Assembly: GCF_016097415.1 (NCBI RefSeq)
Contig: NZ_JAEHGE010000001.1
Location: 1,513,515-1,577,514 of the forward strand
Reading direction: 5' to 3'
Length of the DNA stretch: 64,000 nucleotides
DNA from: a sulfur-oxidizing endosymbiont of Gigantopelta aegis
Lineage (GTDB): Bacteria > Pseudomonadota > Gammaproteobacteria > GRL18
Numbering within the stretch: the first letter of the stretch is position 1; every line of letters begins with the position of its first letter. The notes beneath the pieces were generated by a model. The model worked only from the letters and a program-made list of their open reading frames with translations, searched no databases and had not been told where the DNA came from. Shown here one piece after another: positions 18,299 to 29,100 of this stretch. The position numbers and the translations under genes are program-made.

Positions 18299-18700
18299 GT
18301 GGGAAATTCAGATTCAACTATTTTAGATGGCTTAAAAGTAATGGTCATCGATGACAGTAAAACTATTCGTCGTACTGCTGAAACACTATTAAAAAAATCC
18401 GGTTGCGAAGTTGTGACGGCAACAGATGGTTTTGAAGCACTGTCAAAAATACTGGAGCACCGTCCCAATATTATTTTTGTCGATATTATGATGCCTCGAT
18501 TAGATGGCTATCAAACCTGTGCGCTGATCAAAAATAACAAAATGTTTAAAGAGACCCCCGTTATCATGCTATCCAGCAAAGACGGCTTATTTGATCGTGC
18601 TCGTGGCAGAATAGTGGGCTCAGAACAATACCTGACCAAACCTTTTACTAAAGATGAACTACTTGGTGCAATTACAAAATACGTTACTAAAACAGCTTAA
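18299..18700 (+). CDS. pilG: Twitching motility response regulator PilG
   Basis: 133 residues, a stand-alone CheY-like receiver. Acidic pair in VMVIDDSKTIRRT, phospho-acceptor Asp in IIFVDIMMPRLDG, conserved Thr/Ser region VIMLSSKDGLFD, and Lys in YLTKPFTKDEL. In Pil-Chp systems PilG stimulates pilus extension and the adenylate cyclase CyaB. Start is GTG at 18299, five bases after GGGGAT. First gene of pilGHIJK-chpABC. Confidence 0.97.
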   Translation: MGNSDSTILDGLKVMVIDDSKTIRRTAETLLKKSGCEVVTATDGFEALSKILEHRPNIIFVDIMMPRLDGYQTCALIKNNKMFKETPVIMLSSKDGLFDRARGRIVGSEQYLTKPFTKDELLGAITKYVTKTA

Positions 18701-18827
18701 CCCAGACTGTTGATTCATTGCCTTATAAAATGATATTTAAGTTTTCATAGTATTTTAAAAACGCATTTTTAAGAAGAACAAATAAAAATAACTATAATAA
18801 TTACTGCGATAAAGAGAGATTTTTAAC

Positions 18828-19193
18828 ATGGCACATATACTCGTTGTTGATGATTCACCCACAGAAACACACATTATATCAACTGCACTAGAAAAACAGG
18901 GACACCGCGTTTCTGTTGCGGTTGATGGTAAAGATGGTGTAGAAAAGGCCACACAAACATTGCCTGATTTAATTTTAATGGATGTTGTGATGCCAGAGTT
19001 GAATGGCTTTCAAGCTACACGTCAACTCACCAAACAAACTGAAGCTGAGAATATTCCTGTCATTATGGTGACCACTAAAGATCAGAAGACCGATAGAATG
19101 TGGGCCGAACGTCAGGGAGCCAAGGGTTATATTACCAAGCCCTTCGTTGAAGATGAACTGATTCAGGAAGTGAATCGTTTGTTATTGGCATAA
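18828..19193 (+). CDS. pilH: Twitching motility response regulator PilH
   Basis: 121 residues, single receiver domain. Acidic pair in ILVVDDSPTETH, phospho-acceptor Asp in LILMDVVMPELNG, TKDQKTDRMWAERQGAKGYITKPF near the end. The DRMWAERQGAKGY stretch is typical of PilH as distinct from PilG. PilH opposes PilG signalling or acts as a phosphate sink. GAGAG ribosome site upstream of the ATG. Confidence 0.97.
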   Translation: MAHILVVDDSPTETHIISTALEKQGHRVSVAVDGKDGVEKATQTLPDLILMDVVMPELNGFQATRQLTKQTEAENIPVIMVTTKDQKTDRMWAERQGAKGYITKPFVEDELIQEVNRLLLA

Positions 19194-19236
19194 GTCAATA
19201 ATACTTAATTGTTAGCCTTATGTCTCAGGAAATAAA

Positions 19237-19785
19237 ATGAGTTTTGAACCACAAAATTCACTACAAATTGTCCAGTTGCTACAACAGATGGAGGATTACA
19301 GCAGAAAAAATGCTGCGCCTCTACCCATGGAAGAGCGGATCAAATCATTATGGTCTGGCATTGGTTTTCGCATTGCCAAACACAAATTTGTTGTGCCAAT
19401 GGGCTTTGTTCGTGAAATAATGAAATACCCCAGCACTTCGCAAGTGCCCGGAAGTAAGGACTGGGTACGTGGAATCGCTAATGTTCGCGGTAATTTATTG
19501 CCCGTTTTTGATCTGCAAGGGTTTCTGGGGAAAAAAACAACACCCATCAGACGCGAAACACGTGTTTTATCTATAGCGAAAGATAAACTCAGTGCTGGTT
19601 TGATTGTTGATGAAATCTACGGCATGAAATATTTTGATCAGACTCATTTTGATGCAAAAATGGGCCATGACGTAAAATGGAAGAATTATTTTAGTGGCGG
19701 ATATGAGTTAGATGGCGAAAATTGGGTGGTCTTTAATATGCAACAGCTCGTTGAGAGTAGGGAGTTTCTTAATGTTGCCAATTAA
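19237..19785 (+). CDS. pilI: CheW-like adaptor PilI
   Basis: 182 residues. CheW-fold coupling protein that bridges the PilJ receptor and the ChpA kinase. The CheW domain spans about residues 30-175: RIAKHKFVVPMGFVREIM, SKDWVRGIANVRGNLLPVFDL, then AGLIVDEIYGMKYF. Position directly before pilJ fixes the identity as PilI rather than ChpC. Confidence 0.95.
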   Translation: MSFEPQNSLQIVQLLQQMEDYSRKNAAPLPMEERIKSLWSGIGFRIAKHKFVVPMGFVREIMKYPSTSQVPGSKDWVRGIANVRGNLLPVFDLQGFLGKKTTPIRRETRVLSIAKDKLSAGLIVDEIYGMKYFDQTHFDAKMGHDVKWKNYFSGGYELDGENWVVFNMQQLVESREFLNVAN

Positions 19786-19830
19786 TAGAAAGTACCAGAT
19801 GAAGTGCTAATACTGTCAATAAATACTGGG

Positions 19831-19865
19831 CTTTAACTTTGTGCGGATGACAAGCAAAGTTAAGG
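19831..19865 (+). other. Stem-loop between pilI and pilJ
   Basis: CTTTAACTTTG pairs with CAAAGTTAAGG across a 13-base loop. No T-tract follows, so it is not a simple terminator. It may affect mRNA processing or the ratio of adaptor to receptor, or may be a remnant repeat. Confidence 0.5.
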
Positions 19866-19948
19866 ATTTGCGTTTAATCAATTTTTATACGAAATAATAA
19901 AAAATAACATAAAATCTCTGCAAGTGATGATTTAGGAGCTTATAAAAA

Positions 19949-21979
19949 ATGCAAGGTGAAACTACTAACAAAAAGAGCGTCTACCTGCCCTTTACACTTC
20001 TGATAATATTCGTGGTCGCCATGGTTGTCGTTTATTGGTTGGCCTTTACGAAAGAAAATCATGATACCCAGTATTTGTCCCTGGTTGTTGAACAACGTGT
20101 CTTGTCACAGGGTTTGGCCAAGTCAGCAACCTTGGCTGCTGCAGGTAATGAGGATGCTTTTACTACCCTGAAACAATACCAGAAAGAATTTGGTCGGAAC
20201 ATGCTCGCACTGGCAGAAATTGACCCAGTGAGCAACGAAAGTATCCTGCCGGAAAGTGCCCAAAATGTTTATAATATTCTCAATAATAGTTGGAAAGAAT
20301 ATAACGAGCACATTAAAATTATTTTGGACAGTCAGGAAACTATTCTGATTTTATCCGAAGACATTAAAGTCATTAATGAACAGATGCCTGACATGTTAAA
20401 TGCATCCAATGAAGTGGCTGAAATTTTAGTAGACAGCAACTCACCGACTCGTCAGGTTTACTTGGCCACACAGCAGTTGATGTTTATTGAGCGAATTACC
20501 GGCAATATTTCTGTCATGATGTCAGGTAATAATGATGCAGCACAAAGTGCGCAACGATTTGGTTTAGACACGGCAACCTTCAAACGGGTATTAGACTCCC
20601 TAATCAATGGTAGTAAAATGTTGGGTGTAGGCAAGGTGGAAGACCCAGATGCCTCAGAATTATTGAGTGAAATTGCGCAAATTTATGATGGTATCAAAAC
20701 CAAAATAGCGGATATTTTAGAGCGTTCACCTGAAACCTTTGAAATTAATAATAGTGCCATGTCTCTGTACAATAAATCAGAAATTTTACTGCAACAAATT
20801 GGTTCACTGGGCAACACTTATCAAGAAGCAGTTGCAGATGATACCACTCTCTCTCTGACAGGTAATGCCTTAGCGGGTGCGACCGTAGTGATGTTCTTTA
20901 TGATTGGTGCTTTACTGATTTCTCAAGAAAAACGGGTTGCGCGTGAAACCGAAGAACAACGTAATGAAGTTGAAGCTCAGAACAACAAAAACGAAGCGGC
21001 CATTATGCGCCTACTGGATGAAATGGGCGCACTGGCAGACGGTGACTTAACCGCCCACGCAACGGTGACAGAAGATATTACTGGCGCTATTGCTGATTCC
21101 ATTAACTATACCATTGATGCTTTACGTAATCTGGTCACCCAGATTAATGATACTACCGTTCAAGTATCCTCGGCAGCTCATGAAACACAGGCAACAGCAA
21201 TGCATCTTGCTGAAGCGAGTGATCAGCAAGCGACTCAGATTACCACGGCAAGTACTGCGGTCAATCAAATGGCAACATCGATTGAAGAAGTCTCCGCCAA
21301 TGCGAATGACCTTGCAAACGAAGCAAGTACATCGGTTGAAATTGCTAATAAAGGTTCCATGATTGTACAGGATGCCATTAGCGGAATGGATACCATTCGT
21401 GAGCAGATTCAAGAAACATCAAAGCGCATCAAGCGACTGGGTGAATCATCACAGGAAATTGGTGATATCGTTGAAATTATTAACGACATCTCAGAACAAA
21501 CCAATATTTTAGCATTAAACGCGGCCATTCAGGCGGCCATGGCCGGTGATGCAGGTCGTGGTTTCGCGGTGGTTGCGGATGAAGTTCAGCGTCTTGCAGA
21601 ACGTTCAGGTAATGCAACCAAGCAGATTGAAGCGCTGGTTAAAACCATTCAGGCAGATACCAATGAAGCGGTTATCTCCATGGAACGAAGCACTTCAGAA
21701 GTGGTACAAGGTGCGCGCCTAGCACAAAATGCGGGTGGTGCTTTGGAAGAAATCGAGCATGTATCCTCCTCTCTGGCAAAATTAATTCAGGCCATTTCAG
21801 ACACCACCAAGCAGCAATCGATTGCTGCGGTGAGCATTTCGGATTCAATGAATGTGGTACAGGAAATTACCACGCAGACTTCTGCAGGTACTAACGAAAC
21901 AGCAGCATCTATTGGTAATCTGGCTGAATTAGCAAATGACTTGAGACAGTCGGTTGCTGGTTTTACCTTGCCTGAATAA
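19949..21979 (+). CDS. pilJ: Methyl-accepting chemotaxis protein PilJ
   Basis: 676 residues. Membrane helix at about residues 11-31, a helical periplasmic PilJ domain with two repeated modules ([16 protein letters not shown] and [14 protein letters not shown]), second helix near 305-325, HAMP, then the signalling domain. The hairpin tip [20 protein letters not shown] and [19 protein letters not shown] lies around residues 510-545. It senses pilus retraction or surface contact and controls ChpA autophosphorylation. The C-terminus has no CheR/CheB docking pentapeptide. Confidence 0.97.
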   Translation: MQGETTNKKSVYLPFTLLIIFVVAMVVVYWLAFTKENHDTQYLSLVVEQRVLSQGLAKSATLAAAGNEDAFTTLKQYQKEFGRNMLALAEIDPVSNESILPESAQNVYNILNNSWKEYNEHIKIILDSQETILILSEDIKVINEQMPDMLNASNEVAEILVDSNSPTRQVYLATQQLMFIERITGNISVMMSGNNDAAQSAQRFGLDTATFKRVLDSLINGSKMLGVGKVEDPDASELLSEIAQIYDGIKTKIADILERSPETFEINNSAMSLYNKSEILLQQIGSLGNTYQEAVADDTTLSLTGNALAGATVVMFFMIGALLISQEKRVARETEEQRNEVEAQNNKNEAAIMRLLDEMGALADGDLTAHATVTEDITGAIADSINYTIDALRNLVTQINDTTVQVSSAAHETQATAMHLAEASDQQATQITTASTAVNQMATSIEEVSANANDLANEASTSVEIANKGSMIVQDAISGMDTIREQIQETSKRIKRLGESSQEIGDIVEIINDISEQTNILALNAAIQAAMAGDAGRGFAVVADEVQRLAERSGNATKQIEALVKTIQADTNEAVISMERSTSEVVQGARLAQNAGGALEEIEHVSSSLAKLIQAISDTTKQQSIAAVSISDSMNVVQEITTQTSAGTNETAASIGNLAELANDLRQSVAGFTLPE

Positions 21980-22032
21980 TACAAGTATAGAAACAGTAAT
22001 ACTCTATCGGTTTTAAAGGGATTTCTAAACTA

Positions 22033-22920
22033 ATGGCTGTACTCAATGGCTCCCTCTCATGCTTTGAGCAAATGGATGATGTCCAATTTAGTCATTGGAC
22101 TTCTTTGCTGGAACAAAGAACGGGTATGCACTTACCCCGGGAAAGACGTTCATTTCTTGAGACTAGCTTGGGCTTAAGAATGAAGGAAATAGGCATACCA
22201 GACTTTACCGCCTATTATCATCATTTACAATCTGAGAAAAATGGTCAGCAAGAATGGTTGACGCTAGTTGATCGTTTAACGATTCATGAAACACGATTTT
22301 TTCGCCATCAGCCATCATTGGACTTTTTAGAAGAAATTATTTTACCTGAGTTGTTCAAATCTGAACCGGATAGAAAGAAATTACAAATATGGAGTGCTGG
22401 TTGTTCGACAGGAGAAGAAGTTTACACCCTGGGCATGTTATGCCAGCAGTTTTTAAAACAGCATAATAATCGTGCTGTTAGTAAACCCTGTTATTTAGCG
22501 ATCACAGGAATGGACATTAGTGTGCCGGCCTTAGTGACTGCACGTAAAGCACTCTATGACCAATATAAGGTGCGCCATGTGCCAGAGCAATATCTTGAAG
22601 AATATTTTGTTGCGCAACACAATGGCCGTTATCAGATTGTTGAGGCATTGAAAAAAAGAGTGTGTTTTGTTCCGTTTAATATTATTGATATGAAGAAAAC
22701 ACTGCTGGAACCAATGGATATTATCTTTTGCCAGAACGTGCTGATTTATTTCAATCGTGATAGACGTAAACAAATTATACAGCATCTGGTTAAACGTCTA
22801 AAACCGGGTGGATTTCTGGTTTTAGGGGCGGGGGAATCGTTAAATAATCCCCATCCTGAGTTGGAACAAATAAGTTATCCTAATGCACTGGCTTTTAGAC
22901 GCAGTGAGTTAGTCAGTTAG
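22033..22920 (+). CDS. pilK: Chemotaxis methyltransferase PilK (CheR family)
   Basis: 295 residues. Predicted to methylate PilJ glutamates with S-adenosylmethionine. CheR N-terminal helices, then ETRFFRHQPSLDFL, the SAM motif IWSAGCSTGEEVYTL (about residues 118-132), and DIIFCQNVLIYFNRDRRKQI near residue 235. It lies 53 bases after pilJ. A tandem repeat tract follows before chpA. Confidence 0.96.
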   Translation: MAVLNGSLSCFEQMDDVQFSHWTSLLEQRTGMHLPRERRSFLETSLGLRMKEIGIPDFTAYYHHLQSEKNGQQEWLTLVDRLTIHETRFFRHQPSLDFLEEIILPELFKSEPDRKKLQIWSAGCSTGEEVYTLGMLCQQFLKQHNNRAVSKPCYLAITGMDISVPALVTARKALYDQYKVRHVPEQYLEEYFVAQHNGRYQIVEALKKRVCFVPFNIIDMKKTLLEPMDIIFCQNVLIYFNRDRRKQIIQHLVKRLKPGGFLVLGAGESLNNPHPELEQISYPNALAFRRSELVS

Positions 22921-22939
22921 CGCATTGATAAATTACTAC

Positions 22940-23040
22940 GATATACAAGCTCTATGATTTACAGCTCTAGGATTTACAGTTCTAGGATTTACAGTTCTAG
23001 GATTTACAGTTCTAGGATTTACAGTTCTACGATATACAGT
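22940..23040. repeat. 15-bp tandem repeat between pilK and chpA
   Basis: About seven copies of GATTTACAGTTCTAG in head-to-tail order. Copies at 22971-23015 are identical and the outer ones diverge (GATATACA..., GCTCTAG). No spacers exist between copies, so it is not CRISPR. Noncoding; 15 bp is close to one and a half helical turns. Likely a slippage-prone minisatellite. Confidence 0.95.
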
Positions 23041-23163
23041 AAGACAGCATAAAGAGAGTTAAGTGGCCTTAGACATTTTATCGGGCTTTGCAACGCTCAG
23101 TGAAAATAAAAAATGATACGTAAGCCAAATTGATGTATCAAAGAATAAGACTGTGGAGAAAAA

Positions 23164-26100
23164 ATGGCGACCAATTTTGAACATGGCGGCCTGAAATGGG
23201 TAATTGAAGAGATATACGAAACTCTCAAGCAGGCACGTATACATTTTGAATCCTTTGTTGAGGATGAAGAAGATAGTTCACAATTACAATTTTGTACCAG
23301 TTACTTACACCAAGTAGCAGGTAGCCTTAATATGCTGGAACTTGGGGGAGCAACCTTGCTCGCCGAAGAAATGGAATTATTGGCGCAAGCCATTTATGAC
23401 GATAATGTCGTCCAGCGTCAAGAGAGCTTTGAAGTCCTGATGAGGGCCTTAATACAGCTACCGGACTATCTCGAACGATTGAACCGTGGTGCGCGTGATT
23501 TACCTATGGTTCTGCTGCCTTTACTCAATGATTTACGCGCCACTCGTGGTGAAAAATTACTCACAGAAGGTGCGGTATTTTCTGTTGATTTGACTGCCGA
23601 TGATATTGTGCCTGAGTCTGATAATGGTATTGATCCGGGACAACTAGCAGCTAAAATTCGCCATCATTATCACTTGGGTTTACTAGGCTGGTATCGTAAT
23701 AGTGAGAGTATTAGTAGCCTTAATAAAATCAAAAAAGTTGTTTTCAAACTAAAAGAAAGTGTTAAAACAGCTAATTTCTACCAGCTCTTTAGCTTAATGG
23801 AAGCTTTTATTGAAGGGCTTATGGATCAGTGCATTGATTCCAGTGCATCCACTAAATTATTACTCGGACAGGCGGATCGCTATTTAAAGCAGTTAATTGA
23901 CACGGGTGAATCGACTGAGCTTTATTCACAAAATGATGAGCAAGAACTACAGAGCTTAAAGAAAAATTTATTATTTTATATCGCTTATAGTCAGAATTCG
24001 GATGCACTTGAAAATTCCGCTATTAGTCAGGTTAAATCTTTGTACAAGCTTTCCAGTATTATTCCTGATGAAAACGAACTTGAAGATGCACGTGCCAGTA
24101 TGGGTGGCGCTAATGCCGATTTAATGGAAACAGTGACGGGTGTTATTTTAGGTGATTTAGGAAATATAAAAGAACAATTAGATGTGTTTGTTCGTAATAT
24201 AAGTGAAAGCTCGAACGGTGATTCACTAGCTGAAGGCTCCTTACTCGCTGAAGGCTCCGCACACAGAGAAAGTCTACAAGCAATCATTGATACCATGACT
24301 CAGGTTTCTGATACTCTGGCGATGCTGGGGCAAAATGTGCCAAGAGGAGTTTTGCAGGAAAATATTGAACAATTAAAGGCGGGTTTAACCGGCTCAGAAG
24401 CACTTGAACGTCACATGTTAATGGATGTGGCCAGTGCTCTATTATATGTCGAGTCAGCGGTTTCTAAACTGGCTCATGGTGGTTTGTTTAATCATACGGA
24501 TGAAGACGAAAATTTTGATTTATCAAAAATCAAAATGACCGATCAAGAGCAAAAAGAACTCCTATATGATGTTATTTCTGAAGCTAAAAAAGAATTACTG
24601 AAAGCTAAAGAAGGTATCGTTACCCTCATTGATGTCTTTGCTAATAATATTCAAAATCCGGAACAAAATAAACAAAGTATGCAGCAAGTACAAAATAGCT
24701 TGCACAGTATCAGTGGCGTTTTGGAGATTCTTAATAAAGATCAGGGTGCCGAAATTGTAAAAGATTGTACGCTTTTTGTGAGTCAGGACATTATTGTTGA
24801 TAATGTCTTAGTGGATGAAACAAGTTTGCATTATCTTGCTGATACCATTACCGCTTTAGAATATTATTTAGATGCTATCGCGCAAAACCAGCAAGACCTG
24901 TCCATTATTGAAAGTGTGGCGCAGTCAAGTGTTGACCAATTACTTGGGCGCGAAAGCAATGTACCAAGCTATGACTCTGAACTGAGTGAGGCATTGGCAA
25001 TCTGGATGCAGGATGTATCGGTATCAGCTGCTAAGGATAATTTACTGAAAGTAGTTGTTTCAGTGGCGGAGCAAGTTAAGCTAATTCGAAATGAAAAGGC
25101 AGAAGAAATTGCTCATCAGATGAAATCAATGATTAGTCTGGTTGGCGATCAGCAAGATTCCCTGAGTAGTGATATCTCCAGCACCCTGCGTTGGGCGACT
25201 GAAACCATTAATCGTATTATCTGTAGCACAATAGAATTAAACAATGCTACTGAAACGCTTGAATTAGAACAAGAACTGCCTCAGATTGAACCGGCTGCTG
25301 TAGACGATGTAGAGAGCGCGTTAAGTCATGATAATAATTCGCCTGCTGTTGAAGATGCTAGCAGTGAAGCTGAAACGTTAGAAGTAGAGCCCTTAGAAAC
25401 GCAGTCTCAAGCGCAAAGTGAAAGTCATGCAGAAGAAGTATTAAGTGTTCCAATAAGTGGTTATCCTGATATCAAAAGGCTGGAAACATCAGATGATGTC
25501 GATCCGGAAATCATGGAAATTTTTATTGAAGAAGCCCAGGAAGAAATTGGCAAAGTAGCGACTTTATTTCCACAATGGCAATCCAACACCAACTCCAACA
25601 CCAATAGCGTAGAAATATTGACCGAAATGCGTCGTTCGTTTCATACCTTAAAAGGAAGTGGACGACTAGTAGGTGCAATTGAAATGGGTGAGTTCTCATG
25701 GGCTTTTGAGAACATGCTCAATCGTATCATTGATGAGACGATTATCGCTGTTGAAGCACATTACGCGATTGTTGAAAAAGCCTTAGAACTACTGCCGGAA
25801 ATCATCAAAGCATTTGAAGAACAACGGTTGTCCGATGTGGATTCCTCTATTGTTGCAGCGTATGCCGAACTTTTAAGTCGGGGTGAATTATTTGATCCGC
25901 TTCTGCTGACACTGATTGGAACGGATGAAGGAGAGACTTCTTCAGAAGAGAGTTTAGAGATTGATTCATTATCTGATTTAGATGATGAAGATTCAGCTTC
26001 TAGTGAAGATGTGTTAGAAATTGAAGGGGCTTCATCCGCTGAAGACTCTTTACAAGTTGAGGATTCTTTGCCCGCTGAGGACTCTTTACAAGTTGAGGAC

Positions 26101-29100
26101 TCTTTACAAGTTGAGGACTCTTTACAAGTTGAGGACTCTTTACAAGTTGAGGACTCCTCACTTGCTGAAGGCTCTATACCCGCCGAAAGCTCTTCCACTC
26201 AAGAAGAAAACGAATCCGAGCTGGAAGAAGGGATTGATCCTATCTTATTGGATATTTTTACCAATGAGGCCAATGGACATATTGACAACATAGATCAATA
26301 TTTAGAGCAATGCCAGGCTCAGGAAGAAGCTTGTACTCCGGATGATATTTTAATCAGAAGCCTGCATACCCTGCGTGGCAGTTCACACATGGCTAATATT
26401 CATGCACTGGGTAATGTCAGTGAACAGATGGAACGATTGGTTAAAGTCGTTGCTGAAAAGGGACAGACTTTGGATGCAGAGGTGCTTGAGCTAATACAAG
26501 CGCTGACAATTTATAGTTCAGTAGTACTGAAAGAACTCAATGAAAGCAGCGAACTACCGGCTGAAAATATTGAATTACAAGATGCTATTTTAGAAAAACA
26601 TGAACAGATTTTGCAGCTTGAAAATCTACTGGATGCAGGAGAACTCAGTGAAGAAATTAGCATCAGTGAGGAACGTCTTAATGAAGAAATGCTCTCTGAA
26701 GCAGCTCTCAATGAGGATGATGCAAATACTTTAATTGCAGAACAAAATGATTCAGAGAGTAGTGACTATGACGATGAATTATTACAAATCTTTGTTGAAG
26801 AGGGTGAAGAATTACTAGAGTCCAGTGACCATGCATTACAAAAACTAAAAGATGATATTACGGATTCGGATGCATTGAATCGTTTATTGAGAGACATGCA
26901 TACACTTAAAGGTGGTGCCAGAATGGCAGGTGTTAATGCCATCGGTGATCTGACTCATAGTTTTGAAACAAAGCTGGAACAATTTACCCAAAATGAAATT
27001 ATTTTTAACCAGAGCCATGTAGACTTATTGATGCAAGTGCAAGATGTACTTTCATCAATGATTGAAAACTTAAAAAATGGTAAGGCAGTAAATGACAGCC
27101 CGGATGTTATTAGTCAAATAGAAAACATCAGTACTGATGACTCGATGCTAGCACCTGATGTAGAGCAATCAGCTATCGATGACTCAGTTGTCGTTGAGTC
27201 CGATAACATTGAGTTAGATACAGATGTAACAGAATCAATCACTGGGCAGAATGAAGTAGAAGAAAGCGCCAATAGTGAAGCAGAGTCTGAGCAATACGAT
27301 GATGATTTGATGGAAATTTTCCTGGAAGAAGCTCAGGAATTAATGGATTCAAGTGATGCAGCGCTGTCCAAATTAAAAATTGACCCCGATAATTCAGAAC
27401 AACTTAATCAACTCCTAAGGGATTTACACACTATCAAAGGTGGTGCCAGAATGGCTGGTATTAATCCTATTGGTGATTTGACTCATAGTCTGGAAACACA
27501 GCTCGAACAACTGACCGATCTCAATCAAACCCCGAGTCCGCAATTTTTTGATTTACTTCATCAGTCGCATGATACGCTCAATGACATGCTCGATGATCTT
27601 AAATCTGGAAAGACAGTAAGGACTGCAGAAGCGCTTATTTCTCAAGCAGATAACCTGCGTCTTGATAGTGATTCAGAGCAATTAACTGAAGAATCCGAAG
27701 TAGATGTAGTCGAAGCAGAAATAGAGAATGACGAGCAAGCTGAGCTGGTCGAAGATGAACTTGTTGATGAGCAAACCGGATTAGAATCGGAATCGGAACC
27801 AGAAACAGATATAACAGCAGATATCGGGTCTGTTGTAGATGCACCTGAGCCTGAGCCTGAGCCAAATGAGCTTGAAAGCATTGCTCCTGAACAGACGGTC
27901 GCAGGAACAGAGCCAGAAGAAATAGTACCTGAAGAGTTACCACAGACCGTGGTTGCCGAAGAGCCCCAAGCCACTGCTAGAAAAACAGAGCGAGTTCGCG
28001 TCAGTGCCAACATACTGGATGAACTGGTTAACTATGCAGGTGAAGTCAGTATTTATCGCTCACGGCTTGATCAAGGCAGTAATGAATTCCAATTGTCACT
28101 GGCAGAAATGAATACCACCATTCTTCGTTTGCGCGAACAATTACGCCGCTTTGAAATGGAGACTGAGGCACAAATACAATCACGACGGGATCAGGCTGAA
28201 TCATTAGGCTATGAGCGTTATGAAGAATTTGATCCATTGGAATTTGACCGCTTTTCCAATATGCAGCAAATTACCCGAGCTATGGCCGAGACAGTAGCTG
28301 ATTTGGATAGCATCGAAAGCACCATGAATAACCTGAATAGTGAATCAGATACGCTACTGATCCAACAGGGACGAGTAAATACTGATTTACAAGAAGGATT
28401 GATGCGTACACGTATGGTGCCTTTTAGAAGTCAACTAGCACGTTTTAGACGTATTATTCGCCAGACATCCCAAGAACTGCATAAACAAGTTAGTTTTGAA
28501 ATGCATGGTGGTGATCATGAGATTGATCGCAGAGTGCTGGAAAAAATGATGGCTCCATTGGAACACATGCTACGAAATGCCGTCGCCCATGGTATTGAAA
28601 CTCCGACTGAACGTGAAGCCTTAGGCAAAAAACCAAGCGGTAAGATTAAACTACTCATTGGCCGGGAAGGCTCTGAGATAGAAATTAAAGTAATCGATGA
28701 TGGTTCCGGTATTAATATCGAAGCAGTGCGAAAAAAAGCCGTAGAACATAATTTAATAAACAATGATGCCAAATTAAGCGAACAAGATATTATCCAATTT
28801 ATTCTGGAATCAGGCTTTAGTACCGCAACAGAAGTCAGTCAGATTGCAGGCCGTGGTGTGGGTATGGATGTTGTTAATGCTGAAATCAAACAGCTAAACG
28901 GTGTACTTGAAATTGATTCTCATGAAGGCGAAGGCTCAATATTTAAAGTCTTAATGCCTTTAACAATGTCTGTGAGTCGCGCATTAATGGTCGAAGTGGG
29001 TGAAGAAATATTTGCGATTCCATTGGTTGGTATCGAAAATATTATTCGTGAAACGCATGATGTGTTGGAACGATTAACTGCAAGTAATGATACCTATTAT

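Noticed and set aside
22940..23040. Possible CRISPR array
   Set aside because: Units are 15 bp and contiguous with no unique spacers; no cas gene in the window.
26021..26293. Overlapping frame inside chpA rich in Leu-Arg-Thr repeats
   Set aside because: It is a shifted reading of the 18-bp repeat in chpA and has no independent support.
27635..28013. Minus-strand open frames over the acidic chpA linker
   Set aside because: They arise from low-complexity Glu/Pro codons read in reverse; the chpA frame continues through.
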